From: Cytophagaceae bacterium
Lineage (GTDB): Bacteria; Bacteroidota; Bacteroidia; Cytophagales; Spirosomataceae
Direction of reading: 5' to 3'
DNA: 14,123 nucleotides
NCBI GenBank assembly: GCA_027485075.1
Contig: JAIXRT010000229.1
Location: 1-14,123, forward strand
In this document: one piece after another, positions 6,320 through 14,123 of the stretch
How positions within the stretch are numbered: the first letter of the stretch is position 1
Layout of the letters: every line of letters starts with the position of its first letter
The notes under the pieces: model-generated
Told to the model about the DNA's origin: nothing
Database searches by the model: none
The model's input: only the letters and a program-made list of their open reading frames with translations
Program-made: the position numbers and the translations under genes

Positions 6320-8290
6320 TTGCATTCATTTTTTAGCCCGTTTCCCTACGTTCGTTTACTCATATATTGGATTGCGGGGACGTTAATGGCTCGGTATTGC
6401 CCATTGTGGGCTTGGGCTCCCTTGGCTACCTGTGGCCTTTGCATCTGTCTAGTCCAAACGGAGTTTTTACTTGCACTTGTATTAATTACACTCAGTATTT
6501 TTCGTTATGGGCAGGTGCAGATTCCAAGTGCTTTAGCATACGACTTATCTACTCGTGCTTGTGTTATACAAGTTGACGGTCAGCCAGTTGAAAAAGCAAA
6601 TACCTGGTCTGTTATGGGCAAGGCAATTGCCTTGCGCGATCAGGGCATATGGATTGCCGGAACTGGATATTGGAAGGTTTATTTTGACAAGACAGCGCTA
6701 GTGCCGAAGGTGGGGGCACGGTATTTAATTTCAGGATATGTAAATCCTATCTCAAGACCACTTTTTCCTGGCGGAATGGACTGGCCATCATATTATACCC
6801 AAAGGGGGGTAGGCGGTCAAATATATGCCAAAAAGGACTATTGGGCTCAATTAGGGGGTTCTGCATCCACTTGGGATTGGCTGAGTCAAGGCCGGGAATA
6901 TTTTCAGTTGGCGCTGCGGAGAGCCTTGCCTGTGGGTGTCAATCGAGATGTGGCGGAGGCTATGTTTTTAGGGGTCTCGTCTTCGATTGATTTCGAAACG
7001 ATGCAGCGGTATGCTTCGTTAGGGGCAATTCATATCTTATCTGTTTCGGGCTTGCATGTGGGGTTTTTATATGTGGGCTTGGCATTTATTTTCGGGTTTT
7101 TCCGTCGGTGGCCTTGGATACATTTCTTGCTGATTATGCTTTTTTTATGGGCATACGCAGGGATGACTGGTTTTTCAGGTCCCGTGTTACGTTCAGCTTG
7201 GATGTTTTCAATTGTTTTGGGGGCTAGGTCATTTCGCTTAAACCATCATCCGGTTAATACACTCGCATTTTCTTGTTTAGTTCTTTTGGTTTGGGATCCA
7301 CAGTATTTCTTTCAAGCAGGATTTCAGTTGTCCTACATGGCCGTACTTGGTCTGATTTTATTTCAAAGTGGGCTTAAAAAAATGGTTAGTAGTAGATATT
7401 GGATTTGCAATCAAATGTGGGAGGTCACGTGTGTCGCAATTGCAGCCCAGGCGCTCACGTGGCCTTTAGTCATTTTTTATTTCCATCAATATCCGAATCC
7501 AGTTCATTTCTTTTTGTTAAATCCGCTGTTGATTCTAATTTCAAGTATTACACTTGGGGTTGGATTTGTTTTTTTGGCTTTAAGCCCGTTGGCAATTTCT
7601 TGGTTAGGGGACTTATTGGAACTTTGCTTTACCTGTTTTCATGGACTTCTGTTTTTTGTTGCCGATTATTTTCACCCGGTGATTCCGTTGCTTCAACTTG
7701 ATTTTTTCGTGCTTTTAGCCTATTATTTATCGATCATTTTGTTTGGGTTATGGTGGAGATTCCAGAAGATTAGATTAATAAATTGCTTGGCCATTTTGTG
7801 GATAGCCATCAGTGTGCCCCAATGGTTTTGGGCACCTGAGGATGGAATATTTGTCACTGTTCATCAAGCTCAGGCAGTTGCTATTCAAGTTTCTGGAACT
7901 CATGCCGCTCTTTATGGAGCCATGTCACCAGCTTGGGTGCAATCGAATGTCATTCCCATGCTCACACAAAGACATGTGCAAGATACCATTTCACGTAAGC
8001 TCCCACAGGTATGGCGTTTTGGTGCGCATACATTTTATGTTGTCCGCGAAGCTTGCAAGCCCGGGATGACTGGAATCACCGACTTGATTATTGAACCTAT
8101 TAAATCAACGCGCGATTTGCGATGGCTTCAATTTTGGCCACAAACGCATTGGTATTTTGTACGCCGGCCTAGTGCATATCGGCTAGGTCAGTTGCGTGGA
8201 TTCAGGAATAGAGGGATAACTTTTTTAGGGGAGGTTCCTGCCGTTTATATCAAAAAAAAGGCTGCCCGAAGGCAGCCTGAAATAAATTAG
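6320..8290 (+). CDS. comEC: ComEC/Rec2-family DNA-uptake channel protein
   Basis: A 656-residue polytopic membrane protein of the ComEC/Rec2 family, the inner-membrane channel that carries single-stranded DNA into the cell during natural transformation. Residues 1-60 hold the first membrane helices, about 60-180 the soluble DUF4131-type domain, and about 205-480 the Competence domain with the signature ALGAIHILSVSGLHVG-like block (here SLGAIHILSVSGLHVG), GFSGPVLRSAWMF and FQAGFQLSYMAVLGL. The HxHxDH metallo-beta-lactamase domain of Bacillus ComEC is absent. Residues 495-656 are a shorter soluble tail, as often in Bacteroidota. The TTG at 6320 is chosen because the family start FPYVRLLIYWIAG follows directly; the first ATG (residue 27) would cut the first helix. 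It ends TAG at 8290, overlapping the typA stop on the other strand. Confidence 0.92.
   Translation: MHSFFSPFPYVRLLIYWIAGTLMARYCPLWAWAPLATCGLCICLVQTEFLLALVLITLSIFRYGQVQIPSALAYDLSTRACVIQVDGQPVEKANTWSVMGKAIALRDQGIWIAGTGYWKVYFDKTALVPKVGARYLISGYVNPISRPLFPGGMDWPSYYTQRGVGGQIYAKKDYWAQLGGSASTWDWLSQGREYFQLALRRALPVGVNRDVAEAMFLGVSSSIDFETMQRYASLGAIHILSVSGLHVGFLYVGLAFIFGFFRRWPWIHFLLIMLFLWAYAGMTGFSGPVLRSAWMFSIVLGARSFRLNHHPVNTLAFSCLVLLVWDPQYFFQAGFQLSYMAVLGLILFQSGLKKMVSSRYWICNQMWEVTCVAIAAQALTWPLVIFYFHQYPNPVHFFLLNPLLILISSITLGVGFVFLALSPLAISWLGDLLELCFTCFHGLLFFVADYFHPVIPLLQLDFFVLLAYYLSIILFGLWWRFQKIRLINCLAILWIAISVPQWFWAPEDGIFVTVHQAQAVAIQVSGTHAALYGAMSPAWVQSNVIPMLTQRHVQDTISRKLPQVWRFGAHTFYVVREACKPGMTGITDLIIEPIKSTRDLRWLQFWPQTHWYFVRRPSAYRLGQLRGFRNRGITFLGEVPAVYIKKKAARRQPEIN
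8252..8277 (-). terminator. Intrinsic terminator of typA, inside the 3' end of comEC
   Basis: On the minus strand GGCTGCC (8277-8271) and GGCAGCC (8266-8260) form a perfect 7 bp stem closed by a TTCG tetraloop with a C-G closing pair, the extra-stable cUUCGg type. Eight T follow (8259-8252). It lies 10 bp beyond the typA stop. On the plus strand the hairpin is not followed by T, so it does not terminate comEC. The same bases encode the Lys- and Arg-rich end of ComEC. Confidence 0.93.
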
Positions 8291-10095
8291 CTAGGTTTCT
8301 TCTCGTTACGCTTACGCTCATTTGGATCTAGCCAAATTTTACGCATACGTAAAGATTTTGGTGTAATTTCTAAGTATTCATCTTTCTGAATAAATTCCAT
8401 ACACTCTTCTAATGAGAAATTTAACTTAGGTGCAATTTTGGTATTTGAATCTGTACCAGAAGCACGCATGTTTGTTAATTGCTTCGATGCTTGTAAGTTA
8501 ACTTCGATATCATTTTGACGATTGTGCTCGCCTACAACCATTCCTGTGTAAACCTCTTCACCTGGATCGATGAAAAACACCCCTCTATCTTGTAATTTAT
8601 CAATTGCGTAAGGAATCGCTGGACCTGTGTTCATGGAGATTAATGAACCGTTAATACGACCTGGGATCGGTCCTTTGAATTCTTCATATTGAATAAAACG
8701 GTGGGCCATGATCGCCTCCCCAAAAGTGGCCGTTAACACTTTAGAACGTAAGCCAATCAAACCACGAGATGGAATGTTGAATTCTAAGTGTTGTAAGTCA
8801 CCTTTCGGTTCCATGATCAACAATTCGCCTTTTCCTTGTGTAGCTAATTCAATTACTTTACCAGCAACTTCTGCAGGAACGTCTACAACCAATGATTCAA
8901 TTGGCTCTAAACGCTCGCCATTTGGACCTTCTTTGAAGATAACTTGTGGCTGACCTACTTGTAATTCATATCCTTCACGACGCATAGTTTCGATTAACAC
9001 GGACAAGTGAAGAATACCACGTCCAAATACTAAGAACTTATCTTCGCTTTCCGTTGTAACAACTCTCAAGGCTAAGTTTTTCTCAGTCTCTTTGAACAGA
9101 CGATCACGGATGTGACGTGACGTTACTAATTTACCCTCTTTACCAAAGAAAGGTGAGTTATTGATCGTGAACAACATGTTCATCGTAGGCTCATCGATCG
9201 CGATGCGCGCTAAAGCCTCTGGATTTTCTGCATCAGCGATCGTGTCACCGATTTCGAAATCTTCGATACCTGTCACTGCACAAATCTCTCCGCATTCTAC
9301 TTTCTCTACTTTAACTTTTCCTAGACCTTCGAAAACCTGAAGTTCTTTGATACGCATTTTCTTCGTTGTACCGTCAGATTTGCAAAGTGAAATTTGCATA
9401 CCTTCTGTCAATGTTCCTCGCTCCAAACGACCGATCGCGATACGACCTACGAAAGATGAGTAGTCTAATGACGTAATCTGCATTTGAGGAGTACCTTCTT
9501 GAACTTTAGAAGCAGGTATGTGCTCGATGATCGCATCCAATAATGGAATAATATTATCTGTTGGCTTTTTCCAATCAGTACTCATCCATCCTTGCTTCGA
9601 TGAACCGTAGATACATGGAAAATCTAATTGATCTTCCGTTGCGTCTAAGTTAAACATCAAATCGAATACACTTTCGTGTACTTCGTCTGGACGGCAGTTT
9701 TCTTTATCTACTTTATTAACAATTACGATTGGCTTTAAACCTAAGGCGATTGCTTTTGACAGTACAAAACGTGTTTGAGGCATTGGGCCTTCGAACGCAT
9801 CTACTAATAAGATAACGCCATCTGCCATACGTAGCACACGCTCCACCTCACCGCCAAAGTCGGCGTGACCAGGTGTGTCAATGATGTTAATTTTTACCCC
9901 ATTGTAACGAACGGATACGTTTTTTGACGTAATCGTAATACCGCGTTCACGCTCTAAGTCGTTATTATCTAGGATCAAATCTCCAAATTCTTGGTTTTCA
10001 CGGAAGATTTTAGAGGCATGAATAATTTTGTCCACAAGAGTCGTTTTACCGTGGTCAACGTGGGCAATAATGGCAATGTTACGAATGCTTTGCAT
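8287..10095 (-). CDS. typA: Ribosome-associated GTPase TypA/BipA
   Basis: A full-length 602-residue TypA/BipA, a translational GTPase related to EF-G and LepA that binds the ribosome and helps 50S assembly and stress or cold adaptation. The GTPase motifs are complete: G1 AHVDHGKTT (11-19), G2 RGITI (51-55), G3 DTPGHADFGGE (73-83) and G4 NKVD (127-130). After them come the beta-barrel domain II, domain III and V segments, and the BipA-specific C-terminal region with SRGLIGLRSKVLTATFGEA and VGEHNRQNDIEVN. The ATG at 10093-10095 gives the standard N-terminus IRNIAIIAHVDHGKTT. A TACCTTTG box lies 56-63 bp upstream and a strong terminator follows, so it is probably a single-gene transcript. Confidence 0.98.
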   Translation of the reverse strand: MQSIRNIAIIAHVDHGKTTLVDKIIHASKIFRENQEFGDLILDNNDLERERGITITSKNVSVRYNGVKINIIDTPGHADFGGEVERVLRMADGVILLVDAFEGPMPQTRFVLSKAIALGLKPIVIVNKVDKENCRPDEVHESVFDLMFNLDATEDQLDFPCIYGSSKQGWMSTDWKKPTDNIIPLLDAIIEHIPASKVQEGTPQMQITSLDYSSFVGRIAIGRLERGTLTEGMQISLCKSDGTTKKMRIKELQVFEGLGKVKVEKVECGEICAVTGIEDFEIGDTIADAENPEALARIAIDEPTMNMLFTINNSPFFGKEGKLVTSRHIRDRLFKETEKNLALRVVTTESEDKFLVFGRGILHLSVLIETMRREGYELQVGQPQVIFKEGPNGERLEPIESLVVDVPAEVAGKVIELATQGKGELLIMEPKGDLQHLEFNIPSRGLIGLRSKVLTATFGEAIMAHRFIQYEEFKGPIPGRINGSLISMNTGPAIPYAIDKLQDRGVFFIDPGEEVYTGMVVGEHNRQNDIEVNLQASKQLTNMRASGTDSNTKIAPKLNFSLEECMEFIQKDEYLEITPKSLRMRKIWLDPNERKRNEKKPS

Positions 10096-10150
10096 AAAAA
10101 TGTAGGCGTTGAATGAATTAAAATTCTCCTTAGTCGGGGAATTTAAGGTG

Positions 10151-10158
10151 CAAAGGTA
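10151..10158 (-). promoter_or_regulatory. -7 box of typA
   Basis: On the minus strand this reads TACCTTTG, an exact TAnnTTTG match. The expected start near 10144 gives a leader of about 50 nt before the typA ATG. No TTTG is visible at the proper -33 distance. The identical octamer occurs upstream of dxs. Confidence 0.65.
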
Positions 10159-10210
10159 GGTATAATTTCTTTGAAAAGTGCTAATTGATTAAAAATCAGC
10201 GCGCGTGAAT

Positions 10211-12169
10211 TTAGTGGGCCACAGAGTGAACAGCCTTTTGTACAGGTTTTGCTTGGTATAGTTCCTCTATTTTTTGTGCAATTCCAATGGAATCTATCCC
10301 ACATAGGTGATATAATTCAGCTTGTTCTCCGTGTTCGATTAGTGAATCTGGAATTCCCAATCGGATCAGCTGGTTGGTATACCTATTATCTACCATGAAT
10401 TCTGCAATGGCAGAACCGAAGCCTCCTACGATGGATGCATCTTCTACGGTGATTACCGAGGGGTATGCCTTGAAAACATCATGTAATAGCACTTCATCGA
10501 GCGGTTTTACGAAACGCATATCGAATAAAGCTGGTTCTAAACCTTGTTCGCGTAATAAATGACACGCTTTTTCTGCCTCATTACCAATATGGCCAATGGA
10601 CAATACAGCAACTTGTTTTCCGGCTAAGACTTGTTGGCCTTTCCCAATTTCCAAGCGCTCAAAATCAGTCCGCCAAACGGGCATAACGCCCTCTCCGCGT
10701 GGATAGCGAATCGACATGGCCATGCCTATATCCTTAAATGAATCTAGCTGGGCTGTAAACATCATGTTGCGTAATTCTTGTTCATTACGTGGTGCAGCTA
10801 CGATCATGTTTGGAATGCAGCGCATGTAGGCTAAATCCAGGTTGCCATGGTGTGTTGCCCCGTCTGCCCCAGCGAGTCCTGCCCGATCTAAACAAAAGAT
10901 AACGGGTAGTTTTTGGATACATACATCATGAATGACTTGGTCATATCCACGTTGCATAAACGAACTATAAATATTACAAAAAACGGTTAAGCCTTGTGTG
11001 GCTAAGCCGGCTGAAAATGTAACGGCATGTTGTTCTGCGATGCCTACGTCAAATGCACGTTCGGGCATGGCACGCATCATAATATTCATGGATGATCCGG
11101 AAGGCATCGCTGGCGTGACCCCCATGATTTTTTCATTTTTCTCCGCGAGCTCAAGTAAGGTATTACCGAAAACCTCCTGGTATTTAGGTGGCTGTGGATT
11201 ATCAAATGTCTTTTTATGAATTTCGCCCGTTATCTTATCAAACTTGCCCGGCGCATGCCAAAGCGTTTGATCTTTTTCAGCCAACGAATATCCTTTACCT
11301 TTTGTGGTGATGCAATGTAAAATTTTGGGTCCAGGAATATCCTTTAAATCGCGAAGAATTGTCGCTAGGTTATCCACATCGTGGCCATCAATGGGTCCGA
11401 AATAACGCAAGTTGAGGGACTCGAATAAGTTACTTTGCTTTAACAAAGTAGCTTTTAATCCATTTTCTATTTTGGAAACAATTTCTTGAGCAGATTTACC
11501 AAAAGTGGACATTTTGCCCAATAAGTTCCATACGTCGTCCTTTACCTTATTATAGGTGTGCGAAGTGGTAATATCTGTTAGATATTCCTTTAACGCACCT
11601 ACATTGGGATCAATGGCCATGCAGTTGTCATTTAAAATGATCAACATGTTATTTGGAATATCTCCTGCATGGTTCATGGCTTCGAACGCCATACCCGCTG
11701 TCATGGAACCATCGCCAATAACGGCTATATGCTGGCGATTGAATTCTTTCTTATATCGCGATGCAACTGCCATACCTAAAGCAGCAGAAATGGACGTACT
11801 TGAGTGTCCTACTCCGAATGCATCATATTTACTTTCGGAACGTTTAGGGAATCCACTAATTCCACCGAAAAGTCGGTTCGTATGAAATACGGGCTGTCGG
11901 CCCGTTAAAATCTTATGCCCATATGCTTGATGACCTACGTCCCACACCAACTGGTCGTCGGGGGTATTGAACACATAGTGTAGCGCTACGGTTAATTCTG
12001 TGACACCTAACGAGGCACCGAAGTGACCTCCATTAACAGAAACATGATCAATGATATATTGCCTCAATTCCTGGCATACAGCGGGAAGCTGATCCGCGGG
12101 AAGCTTGCGCAAATCCGCTGGGGATTGAATCTTGCTCAGTAAAGGCCCGGCTGGGAATTGGGTTGACAC
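10211..12169 (-). CDS. dxs: 1-deoxy-D-xylulose-5-phosphate synthase
   Basis: A 652-residue Dxs, the thiamine-diphosphate enzyme that condenses pyruvate and glyceraldehyde-3-phosphate in the first step of the MEP isoprenoid pathway. Visible motifs are GGHFGASLGVTELTVALHYV (47-66), GHQAYGHKILTGR (79-91), the ThDP-binding GDG (152-154) with NDN (180-182), TTKGKGY, the catalytic-Glu segment GIAEQHAVTFSAGLATQG and DRAGLAGADGATHHG. The start is GTG at 12167-12169; no in-frame ATG lies nearby, and a -7 box 35-42 bp upstream fits a short leader. The last 15 or so residues extend slightly past the usual end. It sits 58 bp downstream of the rhomboid gene on the same strand but has its own promoter element. 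Confidence 0.97.
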   Translation of the reverse strand: MSTQFPAGPLLSKIQSPADLRKLPADQLPAVCQELRQYIIDHVSVNGGHFGASLGVTELTVALHYVFNTPDDQLVWDVGHQAYGHKILTGRQPVFHTNRLFGGISGFPKRSESKYDAFGVGHSSTSISAALGMAVASRYKKEFNRQHIAVIGDGSMTAGMAFEAMNHAGDIPNNMLIILNDNCMAIDPNVGALKEYLTDITTSHTYNKVKDDVWNLLGKMSTFGKSAQEIVSKIENGLKATLLKQSNLFESLNLRYFGPIDGHDVDNLATILRDLKDIPGPKILHCITTKGKGYSLAEKDQTLWHAPGKFDKITGEIHKKTFDNPQPPKYQEVFGNTLLELAEKNEKIMGVTPAMPSGSSMNIMMRAMPERAFDVGIAEQHAVTFSAGLATQGLTVFCNIYSSFMQRGYDQVIHDVCIQKLPVIFCLDRAGLAGADGATHHGNLDLAYMRCIPNMIVAAPRNEQELRNMMFTAQLDSFKDIGMAMSIRYPRGEGVMPVWRTDFERLEIGKGQQVLAGKQVAVLSIGHIGNEAEKACHLLREQGLEPALFDMRFVKPLDEVLLHDVFKAYPSVITVEDASIVGGFGSAIAEFMVDNRYTNQLIRLGIPDSLIEHGEQAELYHLCGIDSIGIAQKIEELYQAKPVQKAVHSVAH

Positions 12170-12203
12170 GATATAAATTTATTCAAGTGAAAGATTAACC
12201 ATA

Positions 12204-12211
12204 CAAAGGTA
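12204..12211 (-). promoter_or_regulatory. -7 box of dxs
   Basis: The minus strand reads TACCTTTG, identical to the typA box. The expected start near 12197 gives a leader of about 28 nt before the GTG. No clear -33 TTTG is visible; that part would overlap the 3' end of the rhomboid gene. Confidence 0.65.
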
Positions 12212-12227
12212 AAAATGTTTTTCTGGC

Positions 12228-13079
12228 TTATTCATTTTTTTGACTCGCTTGGAACAATCTCTTTTTCTCTAATTTACTTAAACTATCAAATCCAGATTTA
12301 GAAATTTTATCCAAAATCTGGTTAAGTTCCTCTTCGTCAACTACTTCTGAAGTTGTAATCGACACGGTTTTTTGTGCAGCGACCGTTACATAAGTTAGCA
12401 CTTTTTCTATTTGCTGGGTAGCAGTCTGTGTACGTTTGCTATATAATGCAAAAAGTACTCCCACAAGTGCTCCTCCTAAGTGAGCAATATTCCCACCGCC
12501 ATTGGATCCGACACTTTCTAGTACGGACCAGATTACGTAGAAACCTGAAATGTATTTAATTGCAATGGGCCCAATTAAAAACAAATGGACTGTGTAGTTT
12601 GGCCTTAAAGTGGCCGCGGCGGTAACGATCGCATATACACCTGCCGATGCCCCCATTAAAAACATGGGTCCTTGATTCAGGTAATAAGGGATGGAATTCA
12701 AGGCGCCAATGTACGTAACTGCACCAGCCAAACCTCCAATGAAGTATAATTTTATCGTTTTGTTTTGGCCTAAAAAATCCTGTAAAATTTGTCCAAACCA
12801 ATATAAAAACAGCATGTTGAAAACCACATGCATCAGATCCACATGGACGAAAAAATAGGTTATAAACGTCCACGGTTTCCGACTAAAATCTGCGAATGCA
12901 GATGATAAGCTAAGTTGTTCCAGAAAAGACTCAAACAATTCAGATTTTCCTGCTAGGATCAGGGTAACCTTTGTGAGCATCAAGGCAATAAAAATTCCTA
13001 CATTGATCACGATCAACTGCATCAGACCACGATTGGGCTGCTGGAATATTAACTTCATATCTTGCCAAATGCTGCGCAT
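12228..13079 (-). CDS. Rhomboid-family intramembrane serine protease (second of a tandem pair)
   Basis: A 283-residue rhomboid, a membrane protease that cleaves transmembrane helices of its substrates. The catalytic residues are visible: Ser145 in MGASAGVYA (142-150) and His200 in NIAHLGG (197-203), with the oxyanion-side His84 and Asn88 in DLMHVVFNMLFLYWFG. There are about six membrane helices between 18 and 213, and the stretch from about 215 to 283 is a polar, probably cytoplasmic tail rich in Lys, Glu and Gln. The loop after helix 1 (44-70) carries no recognised domain. The ATG at 13077-13079 is one base after the TGA stop of the upstream rhomboid gene, so the two are almost certainly translated from one mRNA. 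The substrate is unknown. Confidence 0.94.
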   Translation of the reverse strand: MRSIWQDMKLIFQQPNRGLMQLIVINVGIFIALMLTKVTLILAGKSELFESFLEQLSLSSAFADFSRKPWTFITYFFVHVDLMHVVFNMLFLYWFGQILQDFLGQNKTIKLYFIGGLAGAVTYIGALNSIPYYLNQGPMFLMGASAGVYAIVTAAATLRPNYTVHLFLIGPIAIKYISGFYVIWSVLESVGSNGGGNIAHLGGALVGVLFALYSKRTQTATQQIEKVLTYVTVAAQKTVSITTSEVVDEEELNQILDKISKSGFDSLSKLEKKRLFQASQKNE

Positions 13080-13080
13080 A

Positions 13081-13821
13081 TCAATAGAAATTATTTCGTT
13101 TTGTTCCCCAAAATTTTAATAAAATCACGGCAAAAATCATTCCACCAATATGTGCAAAGTGAGCAACATTATCTCCTTCGTATTGTTGGATGCCTTGATA
13201 AAGTTCATAAAGGCCATAAAAACTCACAAAGTATTTGGCTTTGATCGGTATCGGAAGTGGGAATAAAAACATTTCTGAATTCGGGAAAAGGTACCCGAAC
13301 GCCATTAATATGCCAAATATTGATCCTGAGGCACCCCCTAAAATACTGCGATTGATAAATTCGTCATAATTGGCATGTACCCATTCAATATTAAGCGCCA
13401 CACCTTGCGGAGATCCAATCACAGCATAATGCTGCGCGTAGTCCATTAAATTAAATGAGCTTGGATTGCTTAATACAAGTTCAGTTGCGCGTCGAATATC
13501 TGCAAAATCTACAAAATGCTGGATCCCCATATAGAGTACACCTGCACCGATACCGCAGAAGAAATAGAAGAATAGAAATCGCTGAGCCCCCCATATGCGC
13601 TCAAGTAAAGAGCCGAACATATAAAGTCCAAACATGTTGCCCAGCAAGTGAAAAAAGCTGCCATGCACAAACATGTAGGTAACCAGCTGAAATGGATAAA
13701 AATCCTTCGCGCCAAAATAATGTAAACTTAGATATTCATCTGGCAAAAACGATTTAGCCAAAAACATACCTACGTTAATGAGAATCAATAAACGAACGTT
13801 GGGTGTTAAATCTCTAAACAT
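13081..13821 (-). CDS. Rhomboid-family intramembrane serine protease (first of a tandem pair)
   Basis: A 246-residue rhomboid protease. The catalytic residues are Ser165 in LGGASGSIFG (161-170) and His224 in AHFAHIGG (220-227), with His58 and Asn62 in FFHLLGNMFGLYMFG. It differs from its downstream partner in a soluble insertion of about 55 residues (roughly 102-157) between the third helix and the catalytic-Ser helix, and in lacking a C-terminal tail. The N-terminus TPNVRLLILINVGMFLAKSF is the usual Bacteroidota rhomboid start, supporting the ATG at 13819-13821. It starts two bases after the cysS stop and is followed one base later by the second rhomboid gene. The two paralogues are clearly different in sequence, so this is not a recent duplication. 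The substrate is unknown. Confidence 0.94.
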   Translation of the reverse strand: MFRDLTPNVRLLILINVGMFLAKSFLPDEYLSLHYFGAKDFYPFQLVTYMFVHGSFFHLLGNMFGLYMFGSLLERIWGAQRFLFFYFFCGIGAGVLYMGIQHFVDFADIRRATELVLSNPSSFNLMDYAQHYAVIGSPQGVALNIEWVHANYDEFINRSILGGASGSIFGILMAFGYLFPNSEMFLFPLPIPIKAKYFVSFYGLYELYQGIQQYEGDNVAHFAHIGGMIFAVILLKFWGTKRNNFY

Positions 13822-13823
13822 AA

Positions 13824-14123
13824 TTATTCTTCGTATCCCCAGTCGATGCGGGTTTTCATGTCTTTAATTAATAAGCCCATGGATTTGAAACTGGCACGAA
13901 TCTCATCCACTTTGTCATACTGGCGGTTGGCCTTAAAGTCTTGATATAATTGCAACATGCCTTTGATAAGTTGGTCCTGGTTTTCAGGGAACTCTTCTAG
14001 CAAACCGAGCACATCTTCCATAAAGCTGATGTAATTCGTTTTTAATGCCTCAAATCCGGCTTGACCTACTTGCTCAAAATTAAGCTGGCCCGTATACAAT
14101 TGATTAATCTTCTTTAATAACGA
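13824..14123 (-). CDS. cysS: Cysteinyl-tRNA synthetase, C-terminal end (5' part outside window)
   Basis: The last 99 codons of a gene that runs out of the window at base 14123. The reading frame stays open to the edge, where it reads SLLKKINQLYTGQLNF. The helical content and the ending, with DFKANRQYDKVDEIRASFKS followed by GLLIKDMKTRIDW, match the anticodon-binding (DALR-type) domain and the KxDEIRxxLxxxGIxxxDxxxxxxW close of CysRS, which charges tRNA-Cys. The catalytic Rossmann domain and its HIGH and KMSKS motifs would lie upstream, outside the window. The TTG at 14097-14099 is an internal Leu codon and not a start. The two-base gap to the first rhomboid gene implies co-transcription. Confidence 0.85.
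   Translation of the reverse strand, partial: SLLKKINQLYTGQLNFEQVGQAGFEALKTNYISFMEDVLGLLEEFPENQDQLIKGMLQLYQDFKANRQYDKVDEIRASFKSMGLLIKDMKTRIDWGYEE

Noticed and set aside
10186..10198. Perfect 5 bp inverted repeat TGATT/AATCA after the dxs stop as a dxs terminator
   Set aside because: The stem is AT-only and no proper T run follows on the minus strand; too weak to call.
11556..11885. 109-codon plus-strand open frame inside dxs
   Set aside because: It is antisense to a region of dxs that encodes conserved thiamine-diphosphate motifs; its composition looks like a shadow of that coding.
1..14123. Mobile element, CRISPR, toxin-antitoxin or phage-defence system
   Set aside because: No terminal repeats, transposase, repeat-spacer pattern, integrase or defence-type protein was seen; all large genes belong to known core families.

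Overview
The window is about 14 kb of a moderately AT-rich bacterial chromosome, almost certainly from the phylum Bacteroidota and probably the order Cytophagales. Three things point there. Four places upstream of genes carry the Bacteroidota -7 box TAnnTTTG, one of them with a well-spaced TTTG at -33. Shine-Dalgarno sequences are largely absent. The proteins are of Bacteroidota type, including a ComEC that lacks the C-terminal metallo-beta-lactamase domain. The genus cannot be fixed from sequence reading alone. No mobile element, CRISPR array, tRNA or rRNA was seen, and the region reads as core chromosome.

Left part (1-1707): the 3' end of an rRNA pseudouridine synthase gene (RluB/RsuA type, + strand) converges on an AraC-family regulator gene (- strand), with a bidirectional intrinsic terminator between them. 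The AraC gene diverges from mreB across 324 bp of AT-rich DNA that holds a good promoter for the regulator, two candidate promoters for mreB, and a small GC hairpin followed by a T7 tract in the mreB leader.

Middle part (1708-8290, all + strand): mreB, mreC and mreD (rod-shape cytoskeleton and elongasome scaffold) are followed by an ECF sigma factor and a 90-residue cysteine-rich protein that closely resemble the sigma-R/RsrA thiol-stress pair of actinobacteria. After them come gmk (guanylate kinase), nadD (NAD biosynthesis) and comEC (DNA-uptake channel). Spacing inside mreBCD and inside gmk-nadD-comEC is tight, so each is probably one operon.

Right part (8287-14123, all - strand): typA/bipA (ribosome-associated GTPase) and dxs (first step of the MEP isoprenoid pathway) each have a TACCTTTG box just upstream. 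Further upstream is a very tight set: cysS (3' end only), then two rhomboid-family intramembrane serine proteases, with gaps of 2 and 1 bp. comEC and typA converge and overlap at their stop codons. The strong typA terminator, with a cUUCGg tetraloop, lies inside the last codons of comEC.

The most interesting item is the sigma/anti-sigma pair. The anti-sigma keeps the RsrA cysteines but has Asn where RsrA has its zinc-binding His, and it ends in a hydrophobic tail. No wholly new multi-gene system was found.
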